Shown: positions 32,851 to 45,941 of the stretch, piece by piece
How positions within the stretch are numbered: position 1 is the first letter of the stretch
Layout of the letters: each line of letters begins with the position of its first letter
Assembly (NCBI GenBank): GCA_012934845.2
Contig: WNNJ02001899.1
Span: 58,451 to 122,450, forward strand
DNA length: 64,000 nucleotides
Source: Pomphorhynchus laevis
Taxonomy: Eukaryota > Acanthocephala > Palaeacanthocephala > Echinorhynchida > Pomphorhynchidae
Direction of reading: 5' to 3'
Program-made: the position numbers and the translations under genes
The notes under the pieces: model-generated
What the model saw: the letters and a program-made list of their open reading frames with translations, nothing else
Database searches by the model: none
What the model was told of the DNA's origin: nothing

Positions 32851-32999
32851 CTGCTTTTTTTCTAGCTAAGTTCTCTCTTTTTATTGTACTGCTCATTTTT
32901 ACGAACATATCTGTATGCCGATCACCAATCACGTGATCAAAGATACAGGAAAAATCAATGAAAAACGAATAAATTATTATTTCAATAATTTAATTATAT

Positions 33000-33860
33000 A
33001 AATAATTATTATATTAATAAATATTTATAATTATTGATAATTATTTAATAATTATATTAAATTTATTTCTTATTTCGGTCTTGTATGCTTGATTATTTAT
33101 TATGCTTCATTATTTATAGTTTATGCACGATTTATTAATTATTATATATTAATTAATTTATATTTAATTATTATTATTAATTATTAGTTTAAATTTATTA
33201 ATTTAACAATATTTATAAATTTTACCTTTTTATTCGTATTTTAATGAATTGTTATTTTCAGGAATTTAAAAACTGCTTTGATCCGTATAATCTAACGTTG
33301 ACGATTTTTTGCCGCTATATATTAAAATCATAAGCAAAAATCATTTACCTAAGAAATTCCCGACCTGGAAATACGATTTGTTCCCTTTAAATCCAAATTT
33401 ATATGAAAGCAAATATTTTTGTTGTTTGAAAGTCAATACCCAAGTGTATAATATACATCCATATCTATTCTCACATTATGCTCAAGGCAGTATCACTTAT
33501 TGGCTTATTTCATTTTTCGATCCCTGTTTTACAAAAAACTACCAATATGTTGATAAAAGCATAGATGCACAAAGTATACTAGAATAATTTGTCGAGAAAA
33601 AACTGCAATCCATGATATTCCATGCATGTTTTACAAAGTTGGTTAATGTGCATTGAAAAAAAAACATTTGGTTATACAATCCTAGGATTGTAATGCCCTA
33701 TTTTCACTATTTTTTATATTTTTTAAAAATTAGAGCATTTAATAATTTGATGATTATGGTATAAATACAAAAACAATTATGCATAAAAAATCCAAAATAT
33801 AATATAGATATTGTATAACTATTATATAATTCATAATTATTTAGTTTTAGTGAATTAAAT
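33000..33860. other. AT-rich DNA without a recognised gene
   Basis: One open frame of 92 codons (33309-33587) shows no family resemblance. I regard it as chance. The rest is A+T-rich. Confidence 0.5.
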
Positions 33861-33869
33861 AAAAGTTTA

Positions 33870-34000
33870 ATTACGAATTTTCGAAAGCTACTGGTTTCAT
33901 CATTAGATACAAAACTGGCTGTTTTCAGTTTTGTACCTGATGATAAAAAGCAGAAACTTTCGAAAATCCGTGCAAAATATTTACTTCTCCCTCTCCAAAC
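33870..34000. repeat. Inverted pair of Penelope-type terminal sequence
   Basis: Two arms, one on each strand, share TTTTGTA.CT.ATGAT, CAG.AGCTTTC-like and TTTCGAAAAT. The plus arm has CTGATGA (33953-33959) and GAAA after CTTTC, a weak hammerhead outline with stem II AAAG/CTTT. The minus arm has CTAATGA. Such paired arms are typical of Penelope terminal repeats in inverted layout. Confidence 0.45.
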
Positions 34001-34299
34001 TAAAAAATCGATCAATACGGGTGAACAACTTGTTTTTAATAATTCATAAATCATAAATTAATGCTCAAACATAAAATACCGAAATAATTATTCATGAAAT
34101 AATTAATATTGAAATAATTATTTTATTATGATCAAATAAATATCATATAAATAATATAATTAAATAACAATATAATTAATTATATTAATATAATTAATTA
34201 TATTAATATAATTAATTATTATTTTATTATTAAATGATAATAAAATATCATTATTATTTTATTATTTTATTATTTATTATTAATTTTATTATTTATTAC

Positions 34300-34730
34300 T
34301 ATGTTTTCGAATACAACGAGAGTCGCAAGAAAGCCAAATACAGTGAACGGATTGCGCTAGTTGAACGAGGGTCTTTCATACCTCTTATTTTCTCCACTTC
34401 GGGAGGAATGGGCATTGAAGCGGAAAGATTAATCAAAACCACGGCTTCAAAACTGACGCATCGGTCAACGCGTTCTTATCCTGATCTAGCCATAAAGATG
34501 AAACGAGACATCAGTTTTGAAATCGCACGATCAGTTTCCGCATGCTTACGCTCGCCACGTTCCAGCTGTTCCAAACCTATTAATCTTATGACAACCCACC
34601 ACAGCGAGTTTTGCGCTGTGCTCGAAGTCTAATTATGTCTTCTTCACTATGTCTGCGAATGCGCGACGGGAACCTAATTTCTGTAAAATTTACTTTTCTT
34701 TTTCAATAAAGTTATTGTTCTTAATTATTT
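34300..34730 (+). mobile_element. LINE 3' end: RT-associated C-terminal domain and 3' UTR
   Basis: The frame 34234-34632 carries RKKAKYSERIALVERGSFIP, LIFSTSGGMGIEAERLIKTT and later SVSACLRSPRSS. This matches the conserved VE-GSF-PLVF--TGGMG-EA block at the end of a widespread animal RT family. An AATAAA signal at about 34706 follows a short 3' UTR. The first 25 codons of the frame are AT-rich flank, not protein. The fragment is open for about 110 codons. Confidence 0.7.
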
Positions 34731-34959
34731 ATTACTATTATTTTATTATTTATTAATTTATTATTTTATTATAATTTAATGAAAAAATTAAAATAATTTA
34801 TTTTAATTTAATAAATAAAATATTTTATTAACTAAAATATATCCATTTGATTGCAAGTTATTGGATAGCATTTTTGGAATATCTGAAACATTAATTTACT
34901 GCTTAAAAAACACGTTATAATGTAAGTAGTTCAAAAATATTCTGAACATTCAATTTTAG

Positions 34960-35240
34960 TTCTATTATTTGAATAGCAATTGCTTCTTTAACTGTTTTTT
35001 TCTTCAATTTCTTTAGTATACAATGATTTCTACACTATTAAAGTTAATATTATGACCGGTAGAGATGACATGGTCAGCCAATTCCGATTTAATGAAATTG
35101 TGTTTAAAAGTATTTTAATGAACAAGCTGATTAAAGCGAATAGTGATCATTCGCTCCGTTTGTCCAATGCAGCATTAAGTTCTCTACAATCAACTTTATA
35201 ATTCTTACCAAACATGAATTTACAAAGGATCCGTTTTGCT
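34960..35240 (-). mobile_element. Penelope-like GIY-YIG endonuclease remnant
   Basis: On the minus strand, CIGQTERMITIRFNQLVH is the YIG half of a GIY-YIG domain, and KHNFIKSELADHVISTGHNI, NFN is the conserved H-----TGH-I-F block that follows it. The two lie in different frames, so the domain is broken. Confidence 0.7.
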
Positions 35241-35609
35241 TACCGCTTTAGTTTAGTTTGTTATTGACGTGATATTCTGCAATTTCAATAAAGCTTTTGA
35301 TTGCATACCCTATATATTGCTTCCATCGTTTTTCAACCTCAACGATGTTTACGATATAATTAATAATCGTTAGATTCAAACATTTCTAGTTGGCCTTGTT
35401 AATCCAGGTTCGTGCAAATAACTTTATTAACATGATTACGTGTCTGTTGAGCTGTAAATTGTAGCTGTTGTTATCCTTAAGATGACATCAACCAGTCGTA
35501 AAATATTGAAAATAATTTTATTTTTTTGTGATGCAATTTGGCTTTAATTGCACAAATAAATAGTCATTCCGGCCTGACTTGTTTTGAGATATTAATTTAA
35601 TAGTCATAT

Positions 35610-37325
35610 AAAAAAGGATTTATTTTTACGTGGCAAATACGTGTCGGTGCACTATTGACCACACAAAAAATCTAAACATGCTGGAAGGTGGGAACAAAAA
35701 GGTATTTCAATGTGATAAAAATGGGAGCGCGACGGATGTAGAGGGGGAGCTACTTCCAGGCGAGTGGGGTGACGGCGAGGAAGGATTGGATACCTTAGTT
35801 GTTTAAATAATTAGGAACGTGGAGTAAGATGGTATGACAGGAACGAAGCGATAGCGAGGTGGGGCGAGTATCGTCTAAGGAAGGAAGGTTGATGAACGAT
35901 GGGGAGCCACAGTGATGAGACTAAAAGTTACGAAAAGAAGGCTGAGTTTGATGCGGATGTGGATGGTGGGCCAGGAGAGTTGGGCAAAATATGTGGATGT
36001 GTGGTCGAAGCGACGGAGACGTAGAAGCACTCGAACGAAGGAGTTGGTGATGCATTGTATGGGTAAGATGATGAATTTTGAAAAATTGGCAAAAAGGCTG
36101 AGGCAGTAATCCATTTTAGGGATAAGAAGCGATAAATTAAAAGACATACCAGAGCGGAAGTCGATAAGGGGGCGGATACAGCGCATGTCGCGGCGAATTA
36201 AATTAAACAAGCAGCCATTGTCATGGGCAAAGTGTTTAAGGGAAGGTGATCATGGAAATTTAAGCATAAGAAAGTAAGATTGTGGACAATGAGAATGATT
36301 GGTGAGGCATAAGATACAGAAGGAAGAGATATGTTAGGTTGACAAGGGGAGGAGCCACATTATTTTGGACTTGTCTGGGTTTATAACGAGATGAAGATGG
36401 GAGAGATGTTAATAGATGGAAGAAAGACAGTTGGAGACAGTAATGCCGATATCGTGTATGCAATGGGCGGGTGCATGAGCATAGATTAGGATGTCATCGG
36501 CGTATTGCATGACGTTAAAGAAGTAAGGTTTGATAAACAAAGAGATCGCTAAGCAGAAGAGAGAAAAGCAGAAAACCTAGGACTGAACATTGTGGGACCC
36601 CTTGGAAAATAGGGACGGGAGGGTAGGATGATGAATTAGTATAGACTCGTAAATAACGATCGGATATATATGAGGCAAACTATGCTACGGAGGAGGAAGA
36701 AATGCCATAATCATAACGAAGGCGAGAAATTAGGATTGAGTGGTCGACGTTGTTGAAGGCAGAGGAGAGGTCGAGGGAGATGATAACATTATATAGAGAT
36801 TTGTCACGATAAATGAGTAGGTCGTTGTAAACTTTCATGCAGGTGATTTCTATGTAGTGATTAGAGCGGAAAGCGGATTGGAAAGGAGGGTACAGATTGG
36901 ATGAAGAAATATAAACGTTGATTTGTATTAAGATGATGCGTTCTAAGAGCTTAGAAAGAGAAGGGAGGAGTGAAATAGGGCGATAGCTAGAAAGAAGGGA
37001 GGGTTCGAGCTATTGTTTCTTACTAGAGGACGAACAATGTCTGATTTCCATTGAGAAGGCAGGATACGACTGCAAATTGACGAGTAGAACAAGGTGGTAA
37101 GGAAGGGGGTTATCGATGAGCATATGGATTTAAGTATGGAGGAAGGCAGGGGATCGGCAGGTGAAGATTTGTTGAGTTAGGACATGATGGCAGATGAGAG
37201 TTCGGCAGATGAGACAGGGAGAAGATGAAAGAGTTCCGGGAGGATGATGCGAGGCGGGGAAGAGTGGTATGGGATAGATACGTGGTTGTTAGAGACCATC
37301 GTGGATACTTTGGTCTGGAGAAATG
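35610..37325 (-). mobile_element. Minus-strand LINE, RT end decayed
   Basis: GC-richer than its surroundings. The minus-strand frame 36210-35875 has PKMDYCLSLFANFSKFIILP, IQCITNSFVRVL and RFDHTSTYFAQLSWP, the thumb block (PK-DYC-SL---------L---QN---R------H-T--L--L-WLP) of CR1/Jockey-type LINEs. Upstream of it (to 37325) are RT and linker remnants in several frames. Its 3' tail (TTTGCCACGT, AAATAAATCC) at about 35610-35660 resembles the end of the short insert at 17.33-17.50 kb. Confidence 0.7.
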
Positions 37326-37700
37326 ACTAAATATGATTATAATAACATATTAGTCATTATAATATAATGACTAATATGTAATTAATTATTGTATAAATTT
37401 TATTATGCAATAATTACAAATTTTTTAAATAGTTGATAATGATCCATTATTGATAAATAATTATTGGAGCTGTATCAAAGAAAAGAAGAAATTGTTTTTG
37501 ATATATTTGCTAACCTCTCTTAGCATCTTAATAAAATTACTAAAAAAGGAAAAAAGGTAATTTTCCTATATAATTTTTATTTTATAAAACATTTTAACAA
37601 TATTGAGATAAGAATTATTGGAGCTGGATCAAATAAAATAGGATTTTTTTTGATATTTTGCTAACTTCTGTTAGCATCTTTAGAATTGTCCAGAAGTCAG
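37326..37700. repeat. AT-rich flank with two related copies of a short block
   Basis: GGAGCTGTATCAAAGAAAAG...TTTGCTAACCTCTCTTAGCATC (about 37467-37528) and GGAGCTGGATCAAATAAAAT...TTTGCTAACTTCTGTTAGCATC (about 37620-37680) are diverged copies. A third version (TTTCGCTAACTTCTGTTAG) follows the Ty3 element at about 41190. Confidence 0.55.
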
Positions 37701-40700
37701 CGAAATATCAAACATAATTGATTGTTCCTGATAGAACAATCAACAAGTTACGGCTTCTGACAAATTATATATCAGCAAATGTGTTCGAAACGATTTCCGA
37801 TTGTAAAGACTACGATGAAGCCATTGCTATCCTCGAAGCAGCCTACGACAAACCTACGAATTCTGTTTTCGCTCGCTATACCTTAGCAGCTTGCAAGCAA
37901 CAATTAGAAGAGACTGTTGACGAATTCCTCGCAAATTTAAAGCGACTCGCCAGATCATGTAATTTTAAAGCAGTTTCCGCAGCTCGATACACAGATGAAG
38001 CAATACGAGATGCCTTCATTATAGGTTTGAAAAGTGGAGAAATACGTCAACGGCTCCTCGAACGGGAGAATCTCAGACTAGATGATGCTATAGTAACAGC
38101 TCAAAGAAATGCTAAATCATTCGAATCTTCTCAAGGTTCCGACTTCTCTGCTCAAATATCGCAAAACGTCGATAAAGATATCCGCCTAGATAATAGAGAC
38201 GATAATATCGCTGCCGCTGGAAGGTGGACAAAATCAAATGATTCCAAGTGTAGATTTTGTGGACGTCTTCCACACCGCGGACAGCAATGTCCAGCTCGTG
38301 ACGCGACCTGCTTCAAGTGTGAAAAGCGTGGCTATTTTTCAAATGTCTGCCAAAGCCCGAATTCAAAATGCTCAGCAGCCTTCGAAAATACGCTCGCGAC
38401 ATCTAATGTAATGATACCGATTCGTAATGATAGTTTAATACCCGTACGGTTGGATAGCTATTCGACGGCAGCTCTGATCGACTCTGGCAGTGTAAAGAGT
38501 TTTGTTCGATCCGATATAGTGGTTGCTGCAAAATTGCGAAAACAGCTATCTTCGGAAATGATCTTTATGGCGTCATCCGACTACTCGGTTCATACGAAAG
38601 GACACTGTTTTGTAGACGTACGTATCGAACGTCTACATAGGTTCTTCCGAACCTATGCTTTCCGATTGTATTGGAACAAGACTTTATGGGGCTGAACACA
38701 ACAGTGACATTTAATTTCACAAACGACAAGAACAGACCAAAACTAATACTATCGTCATTGAACTGTATCGAGATCACACCACCAACACTATTCTCTAAAT
38801 TGTCTGATGATGTTCGACCGATCGCTACTAAGCCACGTAACTATGCTCTTGACGATCGAAAATTTATCGAAAACGAAATTCAATTCCTACTGAAAAATGG
38901 CATAATAGAAACTTTAACCTCGCCATGGGGAGCACAAGTATTAGTTACGACATCTAATAGACATAAACGTCGCATGGTCGTGGATTATTCCGCAACTATC
39001 AACCGATTCACCTTCCCCGACGCTTTTCCAATGCTCCGAATTTCAGATATGATCAACGAATTGTCGAAATACAAATATTTCACTAAACTTGACCTTGAAT
39101 CGGCTTACTACCAATGTCCAGTGAGAGAAGATGAGAGATTTTATACAGCTTTTCAAGCCGCAGGAGCATTGTACCAATTCAAGCGAATTCCCTTTGGTCT
39201 GACTAACTCGGTAGCCGCTTTCCAGCGCGTAATGCCTAATCTGATAAGCTCTAATCGAATTCAAAATACCTTCATATATAATGATGATGTTGTGGTGGCT
39301 GGAATTGATTTAGAAGATCACGACAAAAATTTGCATGCATTCGAAACTATGATCAAGAAATATAATATTAAGCTTAATGAACAAAAGTCTGTCTACCGTC
39401 AAACCTCGTTAAACTACCTTGGATATCTAATCAACGGTGGTCGAATCCAGCCTGATCCTCAAAGGACTATACCACTTAGAAACTTTTCTGCTCCTGAAAA
39501 TCCAGCTGCCATGAAAAGAGCTCTTGGATTACTGAGTTATTACAGTCAATGGAAACCAAATTATTCCGCAAAAATTAGACCGTTTTTATCTGTAGCCTCG
39601 TTTCAAATGAATTATACTCAATTAAAGACCTTCGATGAATTAAAGGATGAAATATGCAAAGCTTCACTTACTACTATTGATGAAGAATTGCCGTTTTGTG
39701 TAGAAACCGACGCATATTCGAATACAGTCGCTGCAATTCTATCGCAAAATGGTCGTCTAGTTGCATTCTATTCGAGAAGTCTATCTCCATCGGAAAGGCA
39801 ACATTCTATTATTGAACGGAAAGCGACTGCCATTGTGGAAGCTATTCGGAAATGGCGCAAGTTTCTGATTTCAAAAAGATTCACTATAATTACAGATCAA
39901 CAATCCGTATCCTTCATATTCGGAAATCGTTTAAAATCCAAAATTCTCTATGTCACCCGGGTATTACGAGACTACATCATTTTATGAAACAGAAAAATCT
40001 TCCACACTTGATCGAAGATGTTTGTAAAGTATGCTTGTCGTGTTAAACTTGTGCCGAACTCAAACCCAGATTTCACAAGCCTAATCCTTCACAATTAGTA
40101 ATCGCGCGTCGACCCTTTGAGCGATTGGTCATGGATTTCGTCGGACCTAAACCTTCAATCGATGGCGACAAGTACTTGCTCGTTATCGTAGATGAGTACT
40201 CCCGATTTCCTTTGTGTATCCATGTAATGATATGACTACTACAACCGTTATCAAATGCTTACAAAATTTATTCTCAATTTTTGGAGCTCCGGATGCGATA
40301 CACTGTGATCGTGGTACACAATTTATGTCGAAAGAGGTTTAATCATATCTCTGGCAAAGAGGGACTGTGATAACTCATTCTAGCCCATACCATCCGACGG
40401 GTAATGGACAATGTGAAAGAATAAATGACATAGTATGGAGAACTATCAAACTAGCGCTGCGTTAAAGATGTTTAGAAGAAAATCGTTGGAAATCGGTTCT
40501 TGACATCGCATTGCATTCAATACGCTCACTGATGTGTACCTCGACAAATCAAATTCCACATGAACGGTTTTTTTCATTCCAAAGAAAAACCGAAAATGGG
40601 TACTCTATACCAACTTGGTTGCTTGGTGGATCAGCTCTCCTCCGAAATTTCCAAAGACATTCGAAGTCAGATCCTTTAGTAATACCTGATGAAATACTCT

Positions 40701-41185
40701 CTTCGACGCCAACCCACTCGCAAATCAGTTATCAAGTTGGAAGAAGAAGTGAGTATCAACATCCGATTTAGCTCCAACAGGGGACACATCATCTTCATCA
40801 CAGATTGTCGGTTACTTTAATTATTCGTTGCAACAATCTGAAGAGGATAATTCCCGGATTAGTGTTCAGTTAGAAAATGACAACGCAGCGAATGTCAACA
40901 AAGATGATCTAAATCAGGACAATGTGCAAAACGAAAGCTCACCTGAAACCATAGATGAAAGTACAGACTCTGTATTTAAGTTTATACCGAGCAAATCAAG
41001 CCGAGGACGAATCATAAAAAGGTCCACCAGATTTAATGTCTAAGGAGGAGAAAGTGTGGTAACTGTATAACTATATTGATTTATTGAATTATTCACATTT
41101 ACCTTAAGTTACCTTCTTATTTGTAGATAGTTGAATAAAGCCTTTCATGTTAGTTCTTTCTGACTACTAAAGTAAAGCCACTACA
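37700..41185 (+). mobile_element. Ty3/Gypsy LTR retrotransposon fossil (CsRn1-like)
   Basis: Parts in order: Gag with two zinc knuckles (about 37718-38350), aspartic protease region, reverse transcriptase and RNase H (about 38700-39980), integrase remnants (about 39990-40750), a polypurine tract (41042-41054) and a 131-bp candidate LTR (41055-41185) that starts TGT and ends ACA. The knuckle arrangement and short LTR recall CsRn1-like Ty3/Gypsy elements of flatworms; I hold the clade loosely. No matching 5' LTR was seen. The element is broken, with several breaks, and is of moderate age since long frames survive. Confidence 0.85.
41055..41185 (+). repeat. Candidate 3' LTR of the Ty3/Gypsy fossil
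   Basis: TGTGGTAACTGTATAAC at the start and GCCACTACA at the end, right after a purine-rich tract. AATAAAG inside could serve as a polyadenylation signal. Confidence 0.6.
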
Positions 41186-41189
41186 GATA

Positions 41190-41770
41190 TTTCGCTAACT
41201 TCTGTTAGTATCTTCAGAAAATTACAATCTTGATTGTAATTTATTCATTATTTATTATCAATAAATTATTAAATAAATAAATAATTCATTGATAATTTAT
41301 TATATTACAAATAAACTGAAAAGAAAATAAAAACTTTGAATTTTGTAACAAAACAAATTCGTTAGTATTTTGTTGAACCTCTTCAAAAATTCAAATTTAA
41401 TAAATGGATCTAAATCAGTTATTTTAAAAATATATACTGCTAAACGGAAAGCGCTTCGCAAATAATACATTTGTATTTCAAAATTATCTTACTTCATTAG
41501 AATACATTGCATTTAGAAAAATAATAAAATATGACGCATTTGATTGACTAGGCAAGTAATGTGTATCAAATCCAGACAGCATAGTTGTTCCTTCTAATCT
41601 ACTCTTTATATCTTTTAATGCGACAGGGATTTGCTAGGAATCTTTTTAATCTTAACAGTATTGATTTATATAATGTTTTAAAATAATTTTCTATAATTTA
41701 GAATATTTTATGAATATATTTATACATTATATATCTCGTGCGAGAATAAAAGTCGTCAAAATAAAATGTA
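41190..41770. other. AT-rich DNA
   Basis: No gene. A weak remnant of the AT-rich dispersed repeat (CAGCATAGTTGTTCCTTCTA) lies at about 41577-41600. Confidence 0.4.
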
Positions 41771-44700
41771 ATGATATAGTATGTAGGACTCAAGGCCGCT
41801 AGGTGCAAATCGATTCATTATTAAACTGGCACCTATTGCTAATATGCCTTTTCGTGGAGCGGCCCAGGCAACTTATGTTAAACATTCGTCGATCAAAGGC
41901 TAAATAATTGGCCGGTTGCATCATCCGTAGGGATAGTCTTTCCATAGACTATCTCAGATCTATCCGATGACTCCGACGGCTGATTAGACCATGGACGAAA
42001 AGGCGGAAGAGAGTCACGGATACCTGTTTCTTTACAGTTGCGATGTTGGATCATCAAATGATATCGGTCACGGGAGATAACCGAACAAACAAAATCACTC
42101 CGATGACTCCAACGGCAGATTGAAGAATGGACGAAAAGGCGGAAGAGAGTCTCGGATACCTGTTTCCTTACAGTAGCGATGTTGGATCATCAAAGGATAT
42201 CGGAAACGGGAAATAGCCGAACAAACAAATCAAGACAATGAAAATGACAAGCAACAAATTTACAAAACATAAATCAAATGCAAAGAACAATGGTCAATTT
42301 ACCACTGACCGGGGGATTTTTCATTGTCGGTTGTCTTTGACCAGGCAGTTGTACGGAGACAGCGAAAGTGGCATCAACATCTGAAGCAGACTAGCCTTCA
42401 TGTAGGAACGTGGAATGTGATCTTGATGACGGGGAAGGAACCAAAATTAGTTGAAGAAATGGTTCGCTTCGATCTTGAAATAGTCGGAGTGACTTTTCTT
42501 CACTATTCTAGAACTGGAACTAAACTTTTGTATCAAGGCTGAACCTTGAACTATTTGGTAGTTACCAACGGAAAACGATGACAGGCGGGTTTAGAGATAC
42601 AAATCCCCTGTTGTCGTTTGTGGTAGAGAGGTTTAACCCAGTTAACGAAAGGCTGGCGTTTCTGAGACTTTTAGTCAAAGAAGGAAAGGGAATAACTGTT
42701 GTGTGTGCGTATGCTCCCAACATTATCTCGAAATACGCAGCCTTCGTGAAAGATCTTCAGCATATGCTTGATAGTACTCCTGTTGTGGAAATCCCTCGTT
42801 ATACTGGGTGACTTCAATGCTCATCTTAGTAGCGACAGAAGCACTTGGAAAGGAATGTTGGGGATAACCGACTCTCTGATCTGAACGCGAAAGGTGTTGA
42901 ATTATTGCACTTTTGTTCTCGTAACAATTTGTGCAAAACAACACCATGCTTGAACATAAGGAGATCCATAGATGCATATGACATCAGGATTCTCTCAGTC
43001 AAAGATCAATGATCGATTTTATAATAGTTTTATCTGATCTGTGATCTATGTTTTGGACACTCGTGTGAAGAGAGGGGATAAACTGTCAACCGATCACTAC
43101 CTTGTAGTAAGTAAACTTCGATAGCCAGATGGAATGCTTGTCCAGCGTGGTAAACCCAAATGTTGTTTAAGGGCCTGCTGGGAGCGTCTAGCAGATGTTT
43201 ATGTCAAAGAAGGTTTGTCTGACTACATCCAGGAGGACTTCTCTCGTTTGCCAGAATAGATGAAGAGCATTGATCAGAAATGGGATATGTTTAGATCCTC
43301 GCCTGCAAAGCAACTATTAAAAGTTGTGGCTCGAAGGCATAAGGTGCTTGTCAGAGAGGAAATACTCGACCGGCTTGGTGGACACCAATGGTTAAAGATT
43401 TTGTCCAAAATAAGAAGCTGGTTTATGAGACAAGTTTGTCGGATAAATCAGTGGAAGAAGATGGCAGTTTGGGAAAAGTTTAGAAAGCACTTAGAACTTG
43501 ATTATAAGTCAGCTTCGAAGATGTTCTGGAGGACGAACAGTAACCATCGTTTGGAAAGCAGAAAACTCTTCAAACTGTCTATGACAAGACAGGATTTATG
43601 CTGACTGACATTGAAGAAATTCTTGGTTGTTGGAAAGATCATCTTAGGAGTCTCCTTAATCCGATCGATATTCCTTATCTTGTAGAATTAGAGCCTTTAG
43701 AACCAACGGAAGAGCTCATCTCTTTGGAAAAGGTCATTGTTGTAGTTAAAAGCATCAAAATGACAAGTCTTCTGGAATAGACGAGATTCGACCTTAAGCT
43801 TTAAAGGCTCTCGACGTTGTTGGCATGAATGGCTAACACGGATCTTCAATGTTGAGTTAAAGTTGGGCAAGGTTCCTAGTGAGTGACGAACTGGGGGTGG
43901 TGGTACCGATATTTAAGAACGGTGACCGAAAAGTGTGTTCCAATTATCAGGGTATCACTCTTCTTAGACAAACTGGTAACCTATTTGCTAGGATTCTTGA
44001 GTTAAGGATATGGACTATAGTTGAAGGACAGTTCCAAGAGGAATAATGCGGCTTTCGTCCAGGTCGTAGAAATACGGATCAGCTCTTTACTCTCTCAACT
44101 ATCCTAGAACAGGCTTGTGAGTTTGCTCAACCGGTTCACATGTGTTTTGTAGATTTAGATAAGGCGTTCGACCGAGTTCCGCGAGAAGGTTGTTGGTGGT
44201 GGTGCTAAGCGAGTATGGAGTTCCACACTACCTTCGGGTAGCTGTGGTTTCACTGTATGAACAAAGTATGAGCTGTGTTCGTGTTATAGGTAGGAAGTCC
44301 GAATTATTTCCAGTAGGCGTTGGGCTTCGTCAGGGTTTCATTTGCCTCCACTTTTGTTCCTTGTTTACATGGACAAAATTTCGAGACGGGTTGCTCTGAC
44401 GGATGTCGGTCTTCAATTCGGTTCTATCATGATACCATCTCTGCTTTTTTTGCAGATGATGTTGTTTTGTTGGCATTTTGTCCTGAGGACTTACAATGCC
44501 TACTAGATCGATTTACGATGGAATGCCAAGAGGCAGGGATATTGGTTAGTACCTCTAAGACTGTCTCTATATGTTCGCCTCGAATTCAGGTGTCAATTTC
44601 AATCCGTGTTGAGGAAACGGTTCTTCCTGATGTGGATGATTTCAAGTATCTTGGGGTATTGTTCTCGAGGAACGGCGGGAACATCAAGGAGATTGAGAAA

Positions 44701-45010
44701 AGGATTTGCGCAGCTAACGCAGCAATGCGTTCTTTGTACAGATTTGTCGTGGCTAAGCGGGAATTGATTCTTCGGGCGAAGCTTTCGGTTTACCACGCAA
44801 TCATCGTTCTTATCTTAACATATGGTCATTAATTCTGGGTTATGACCGAAAGGATAATATTTCAGATACAGGTTACCGAAATGATGTTCCTTCGCGGTGT
44901 GGCCGATCTTAACTTTAGAGATAAGGTTAGGAATTCGGTCATCTGGGATGGGCTCGGAGTAAATGATCATCTCTGAGATATAAACGTTAAATTTAACAAC
45001 TCTGTTCGCA
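41770..45010 (+). mobile_element. RTE-like LINE, decayed
   Basis: The endonuclease starts at about 42383 (LHVGTWNVILMTGKEPKLVE). RT blocks follow: DRKVCSNYQGITLL, CGFRPGRRNTDQLFTL, CFVDLDKAFDRVPRE (motif A), ISAFFADDVVLLAF (catalytic FADD) and FKYLGVLFSRNGG. Order and motifs fit the RTE clade, in which one ORF carries endonuclease and RT. Frameshifts and stops occur throughout, for example one TAA just before CGFRPG. The 3' part ends near 45010. The 5' UTR holds a tandem repeat. Confidence 0.8.
41955..42225 (+). repeat. Tandem duplication in the LINE 5' UTR
   Basis: CCGATGACTCC...CGGAAGAGAGTC...GATGTTGGATCATCAAA...AACCGAACAAACAAA occurs twice with a period of about 137 bp. Repeated 5' UTR monomers are common in LINEs and may hold the promoter. 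Confidence 0.75.
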
Positions 45011-45073
45011 ATTACATGTTCTCCGTATATAGTTGTGGTATCACATTGATCACTATCTTGTTTATTTCTGACT

Positions 45074-45480
45074 TTATCTAGTACCTACTACTATTTGTAG
45101 ATTCGTGAATAAAAGCCATTTTATTCTCTTAGGTTTGACACAAACCAATATCAGCTTAATTAAACGACAAGAAACACAATTTTGCATCATTAATTTTGAC
45201 TGTCTTCTGTAATCGTTTTCTTTTTCGATTATCTGGTAAGTAGAGTGTTCTTTATGTCTATTTAACGTTTTTGTCAGCGTCTTGCAGATTTGAATAATTG
45301 AAGATTCGATATTTGAAGAATAAAATGATTTTTTTGAATACCTCAAATTAAAATTATTTTAATAATAATCGTATTGTTACCAGAAAATAGTAAAATATAT
45401 AAATAAACTATAAAAATAAACGAACTATTAAATATATAAGTAAAGATTACATATTTAAACACCAACCAACTATTATTTGA
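45074..45480. other. AT-rich DNA, no gene recognised
   Basis: A minus-strand frame (45346-45074, 90 codons) has no recognised motif and is treated as chance. Confidence 0.4.
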
Positions 45481-45489
45481 TCAATAATT

Positions 45490-45725
45490 AATCAACAATT
45501 ACTATTTAGATTAGGGAACAAATTTATCCAGAAAGCCTTATTCTTAACAAAACCAATATTGATGATTAAGAAGGTGTATATCTAGATATGCACCTTCTGA
45601 TATTATATATTAGATATTATCTGATATTATATATTCTAATATACCTTATATTAGAATATATAATCAAATTTAATCAGAGGAAATAACACGTATTTGGCCC
45701 AACTGCTATGTTGAGTTGAAGAGTT
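45490..45725 (+). repeat. Penelope P1 scrap next to a dispersed-repeat scrap
   Basis: GAACAAATTTATCCAGAAAG...AACAAAACCAATATTGATGA (45515-45600) matches the P1 RT 3' part. CAGAGGAAATAACACGTATT, TTGGCCCAACTGCTATGTTG (45675-45715) is a piece of the AT-rich dispersed repeat. Confidence 0.65.
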
Positions 45726-45941
45726 AATGTATTAATGTATTAATTTATATTAATACATTAATATAAATACATTAATATTAATGAAAAAATTAATAAAATA
45801 AATTCATTAATGTATTAATTTTATAAATTTATTTTAAATGTATTAATACATATTTTTATTTTATATTATATTTTATATAAAGATACTTATATCTTATAAT
45901 TTGTATTCAAAGAATTATAACAATTTATATTTGATTTTATA

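Noticed and set aside
33309-33587. 92-codon hypothetical gene
   Set aside because: No motif, no splice or promoter context, composition like the AT-rich flank.
37470-41222. The GCTAACTTCTGTTAGCATC-type blocks around the Ty3 fossil as its LTRs
   Set aside because: They are short, diverged and lie outside the TGT...ACA repeat that follows the polypurine tract; more likely an older repeat at the insertion site.
45074-45346. 90-codon hypothetical gene on the minus strand
   Set aside because: No recognisable domain and it sits just past the end of a decayed LINE; probably chance.
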